A stretch of 7,201 bases of DNA. Origin: Thermoplasmata archaeon. GTDB taxonomy: Archaea > Thermoplasmatota > SW-10-69-26. Both the position numbers and the translations under genes were made by a program. The notes beneath the pieces are model-generated. The model saw only the letters and a program-made list of their open reading frames with translations. It did not search any database and was not told where the DNA came from. Positions 5,244 to 7,201 of this stretch are shown here, in pieces (positions within the stretch are counted from its first letter, which is position 1; the number at the start of each line of letters is the position of its first letter). The DNA is taken from positions 1 to 7,201 of the forward strand of contig PWVY01000218.1 of NCBI GenBank assembly GCA_003561665.1. Reading direction: 5' to 3'.

Positions 5244-6644
5244 TTAGGGGTTGGGGTGGGGGACGGGGCCGTAGATGTCTGCGAGGTCGTTGAGCGTGAT
5301 AGCAATCAGGTTGTCTTGGTCGATTGTTTCTTTGGCTTCGGGTGTGAAGCCGCTGCGGCTGAGGGCGATTGGGACGACCTTGCGTCGGTTGCATGCTTGC
5401 TTGAAGAGGTGGCTTCGTTCTTTGAGGCGGTCGATGGTGGATGGCCCCACAGGTTCTCGTGTGAATTTTGCTTCGAGGGTGTAGGCCGTATTGTCTCCTA
5501 CCGCGACGGCGTCAAGTTCGTGTTCTTTGTCCCACCATGCTCCGAGTTCGGAGAAATCGATCTTGGTCTCTTGGTAGGTTGTGCCGTTCAGCTTTCGTAG
5601 GAGGTCGCGTCCGACTTGTTCGAAGCCGGGGCGTCCGGCGTGGGCGGTGAGTTGGTCGTTGATGTCCTTGAGGACATCGTTCGTGTTCCCGAGTTCGAGT
5701 CGGGAGAGGTTTGGGTAGATGAAACGATAGTAGAACTGGAAGAATGGGTCGCTGAAGTAGATCCGTTGGTTCCGTTTTTTCCCGTAGAGCGGGTCATCGC
5801 TTCTGAGGATCCCAATCTCGTCCCGCAGTTTCGTTATATAGGGGGTGTAGGTTGAGGCTGGTTCGCCGTAGCGGTCTGCGATTTCGCCTACGCTTCGGCA
5901 TCCATCTCCGAGGGCTTCGAGGATCTCCTGGTAGCGTGCAGGTTTTCGGAGTTCCAACTCCAATAGGAGGCGGGGTTCTTCTCGTAAGGGGGCTCCTTCG
6001 TCGAGGAACAGTTGGTCAATCGCGCTTTTGAGACCTCGTTCGTGGGCGAGGCGATGGTAGTGCGGGGTGGCTCCGAACACGGAGTACCTGGTCACGCGCT
6101 CTTTCTCGCTGGCTACGGGGTAGAACAGTCGGACTGCCCCGTAGGAGAGGGGGGAGAGATGTAAATCCCAGGCGAAGCGGCCGTGTAGTGGGGCTCGGGG
6201 TTCGTTTAGGGCTCGCATCATGCCGATGACGGATCCGCATAGGATGAGCAGGATGTCGGATTCTTGGAGCTGGTTATCCCAGATCGCTTGGAGGGTTGAT
6301 TCTACGCTTGCATCCTCTGATCGTAGCCGCTGAAATTCGTCCAGGACTACGAGCCTCTCCTCGGCTTCGAGGAGGGCGGGCAGATCCGCGAAGAAATCAT
6401 CGTAGGAGGCGTATCGGTGTCTGCGGCCGGTTTGTCGTTCGATTTGGTCGTTGATGGAATGGAGGATGCCTTTGCGTGTTTGTTCTGGGATCGTGAAGAA
6501 GAGGCCTCCGTGCTCTCGGAGCGATTCGCGCAGGAGTGCTGTTTTCCCTAGTCGTCGCCTTCCGTAAAGGCGGCAAAGCTTCGCAGAGCTTGTTTCGAAT
6601 AGCTTCTCAAGGCTCGAAAGCTCGCTCTCCCGATTCAAGAACAC
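5244..6644 (-). CDS. Archaeal ATPase (ATPase_2 / COG1672) with winged helix and DUF234 nuclease-like tail
   Basis: This 466-residue protein starts FLNRESELSSLEKLF, the usual opening of the archaeal ATPase family. The Walker A motif is GRRRLGKT (28-35), Walker B is LVVLDEF (98-104), and a sensor-like strand is ILLILCGSVIGMM (131-143). A winged helix follows at about 235-295 and then DUF234, with SDPFFQFYYRFIYPN (298-312). The tail has ELDAVAV (376-382) and TLEAKFT (389-395), giving D378, E391 and K393 as a PD-(D/E)XK-like site, perhaps with E342. The substrate and role are unknown; members are STAND-related AAA-type ATPases that are abundant in archaea. I chose the GTG at 6644 because it starts exactly at the family N-terminus and sits 29 bases from a TATA-like box, which suits a leaderless message. 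An ATG at 6662 would add six residues. Codon use is mixed and unlike the flanking TPR gene, which hints at transfer. Confidence 0.92.
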   Translation of the reverse strand: MFLNRESELSSLEKLFETSSAKLCRLYGRRRLGKTALLRESLREHGGLFFTIPEQTRKGILHSINDQIERQTGRRHRYASYDDFFADLPALLEAEERLVVLDEFQRLRSEDASVESTLQAIWDNQLQESDILLILCGSVIGMMRALNEPRAPLHGRFAWDLHLSPLSYGAVRLFYPVASEKERVTRYSVFGATPHYHRLAHERGLKSAIDQLFLDEGAPLREEPRLLLELELRKPARYQEILEALGDGCRSVGEIADRYGEPASTYTPYITKLRDEIGILRSDDPLYGKKRNQRIYFSDPFFQFYYRFIYPNLSRLELGNTNDVLKDINDQLTAHAGRPGFEQVGRDLLRKLNGTTYQETKIDFSELGAWWDKEHELDAVAVGDNTAYTLEAKFTREPVGPSTIDRLKERSHLFKQACNRRKVVPIALSRSGFTPEAKETIDQDNLIAITLNDLADIYGPVPHPNP

Positions 6645-6669
6645 TATAAGCACGATTATCATAATCCTA

Positions 6670-6676
6670 CTTATAG
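6670..6676 (-). promoter_or_regulatory. TATA-like box of the ATPase gene
   Basis: The minus strand reads CTATAAG in an AT-rich patch (about 6641-6680) that stands out from GC-rich surroundings. Its centre lies 29 bases before the GTG at 6644, the usual TATA-to-start distance of leaderless archaeal genes. If so, the ATG at 6662 would lie upstream of the transcript start. Confidence 0.45.
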
Positions 6677-6681
6677 AAATA

Positions 6682-6707
6682 GGTGGAGGGCCAATACGTC
6701 CTCCTCC
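6682..6707 (-). terminator. Possible hairpin terminator of the TPR gene
   Basis: GGTGGAGG (6682-6689) faces CCTCCTCC (6700-6707) with seven of eight positions pairing around a 10-base loop. It starts 20 bases after the stop codon of the TPR gene. On the minus strand it is followed by an AT-rich stretch (TATTTCTATAAG), which could act as a weak U-rich end signal or simply be the ATPase promoter. Confidence 0.3.
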
Positions 6708-6727
6708 GGGCGCTAAGTCGCATCGCG

Positions 6728-7201
6728 CTAGGTGTATCCGTCGATGCCTGCCCCGCTGGGGTTGAGGTTGAGGCGGCGTTGGATCTCGGGGTCTTGGGTG
6801 AGGGTTTCGTTGTCGAGGTCGTTGAGGAGTTGGGTGGCGCGGGGGGTGTCGTGGTGGGCGAGGGTGATGAGGGCTTGTTTGGCGCGTTGTGTGTCGCCGT
6901 GTTCGAGGGCGGCGTGGGTTTCGAAGGTGTAGAGGTCGGGGTCGGGTCCGATGCGTTGTTGGCCTTGTTGTGCGATGTGGAGGGCTTGGGCGGGGTCGTC
7001 GTTTTCGATGTGGGCGAGGGCTTGGCCGTGGTAGGCGGCGGCGTGTGTGGGGTCGAGGTGGATCAGGCGGGCGTAGGCGTGGGCGGCTTGGGGCCATTCG
7101 TGTTGGTGTTCGTGTTCGCGGGCTTTGGCCTGGTAGTGGTTTTGGAGGGGTTTCTTGAGGGGGGTGGGAAGGTGGCGGAGGAGGGTGGGTTTTTGGTGGA
7201 G
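6728..7201 (-). CDS. Tetratricopeptide-repeat protein, C-terminal part, cut by the right edge
   Basis: The frame is open from the right edge to a TAG at 6728-6730 and gives 157 residues. It has at least three helix pairs that fit the TPR pattern. The first is AREHEHQHEWPQAAHAYARL followed by IHLDP. The second is AAAYHGQALAHIENDDPAQA. The third is PDLYTFETHAALEHGDTQRA. The spacing between repeats is about 34 residues, with alanines at the packing positions. TPR proteins act as scaffolds for protein contacts; no catalytic domain is visible in this part, and one could lie beyond the edge. The end is NLNPSGAGIDGYT. Codons are nearly all C- or A-ending, as in the met genes. A longer ORF in another frame covers the same stretch, but its Arg/Pro-rich translation is clearly a shadow. 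The repeat call is good; the function is unknown. Confidence 0.8.
   Translation of the reverse strand, partial: LHQKPTLLRHLPTPLKKPLQNHYQAKAREHEHQHEWPQAAHAYARLIHLDPTHAAAYHGQALAHIENDDPAQALHIAQQGQQRIGPDPDLYTFETHAALEHGDTQRAKQALITLAHHDTPRATQLLNDLDNETLTQDPEIQRRLNLNPSGAGIDGYT

Noticed and set aside
6645..7097. A 151-residue N-terminal extension of the ATPase reading frame
   Set aside because: The extension is Arg/Pro-rich shadow sequence over the TPR gene, which has a sensible protein in another frame ending at 6728. The ATPase family starts at FLNRESEL.

Overview
The window is a GC-rich, gene-dense stretch in which every gene I can support lies on the minus strand, so transcription runs from right to left. 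It looks archaeal, most likely a folate-using euryarchaeon. The reasons are an XRE-type HTH fused to a CBS pair, a two-gene cobalamin-independent methionine synthase, an ATPase_2/DUF234 archaeal ATPase, a small COG2426-type membrane protein, TATA-like boxes about 25-45 bases before some starts, and a GGTGA Shine-Dalgarno matching the archaeal 16S tail. The proteins are not strongly acidic, so a typical haloarchaeon is not certain. I do not assign a lineage.

Layout from right to left (direction of transcription): the C-terminal part of a TPR protein runs in from the right edge (7201-6728). Next comes a full archaeal ATPase with a winged helix and a PD-(D/E)XK-like tail (6644-5244), with its own AT-rich promoter. 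A 31-residue ORF with a strong Shine-Dalgarno (5203-5108) and a small multi-pass membrane protein (5083-4553) follow. Then come an HTH-CBS regulator (4374-3811) and a tightly overlapping methionine operon: metF (3694-2708), a degenerate MetE-like half (2711-1728) and the zinc-binding MetE catalytic half (1731-529). The two junctions inside the operon are ATGA overlaps. At the left edge the first 94 codons of a membrane-anchored or secreted protein (283-1) run out of the window.

How the genes work together: MetF would make 5-methyl-tetrahydrofolate (or a relative), and the MetE pair would pass the methyl group to homocysteine to make methionine. The HTH-CBS gene lies directly upstream on the same strand. 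A perfect 17-bp palindrome (3720-3736) sits between the TATA-like box and the start of metF. The simplest hypothesis is that the CBS protein senses an adenosyl compound such as S-adenosylmethionine and controls the operon through this site.

Base composition is of two kinds. The TPR, membrane-protein, metF and metE genes use almost only C- or A-ending codons, which makes the plus strand strikingly G/T-rich (38 G and 2 C in 2101-2160). The ATPase, the HTH-CBS gene, the small ORF and the left-edge gene use a mixed codon set. I saw no rRNA, tRNA, CRISPR array or insertion sequence.
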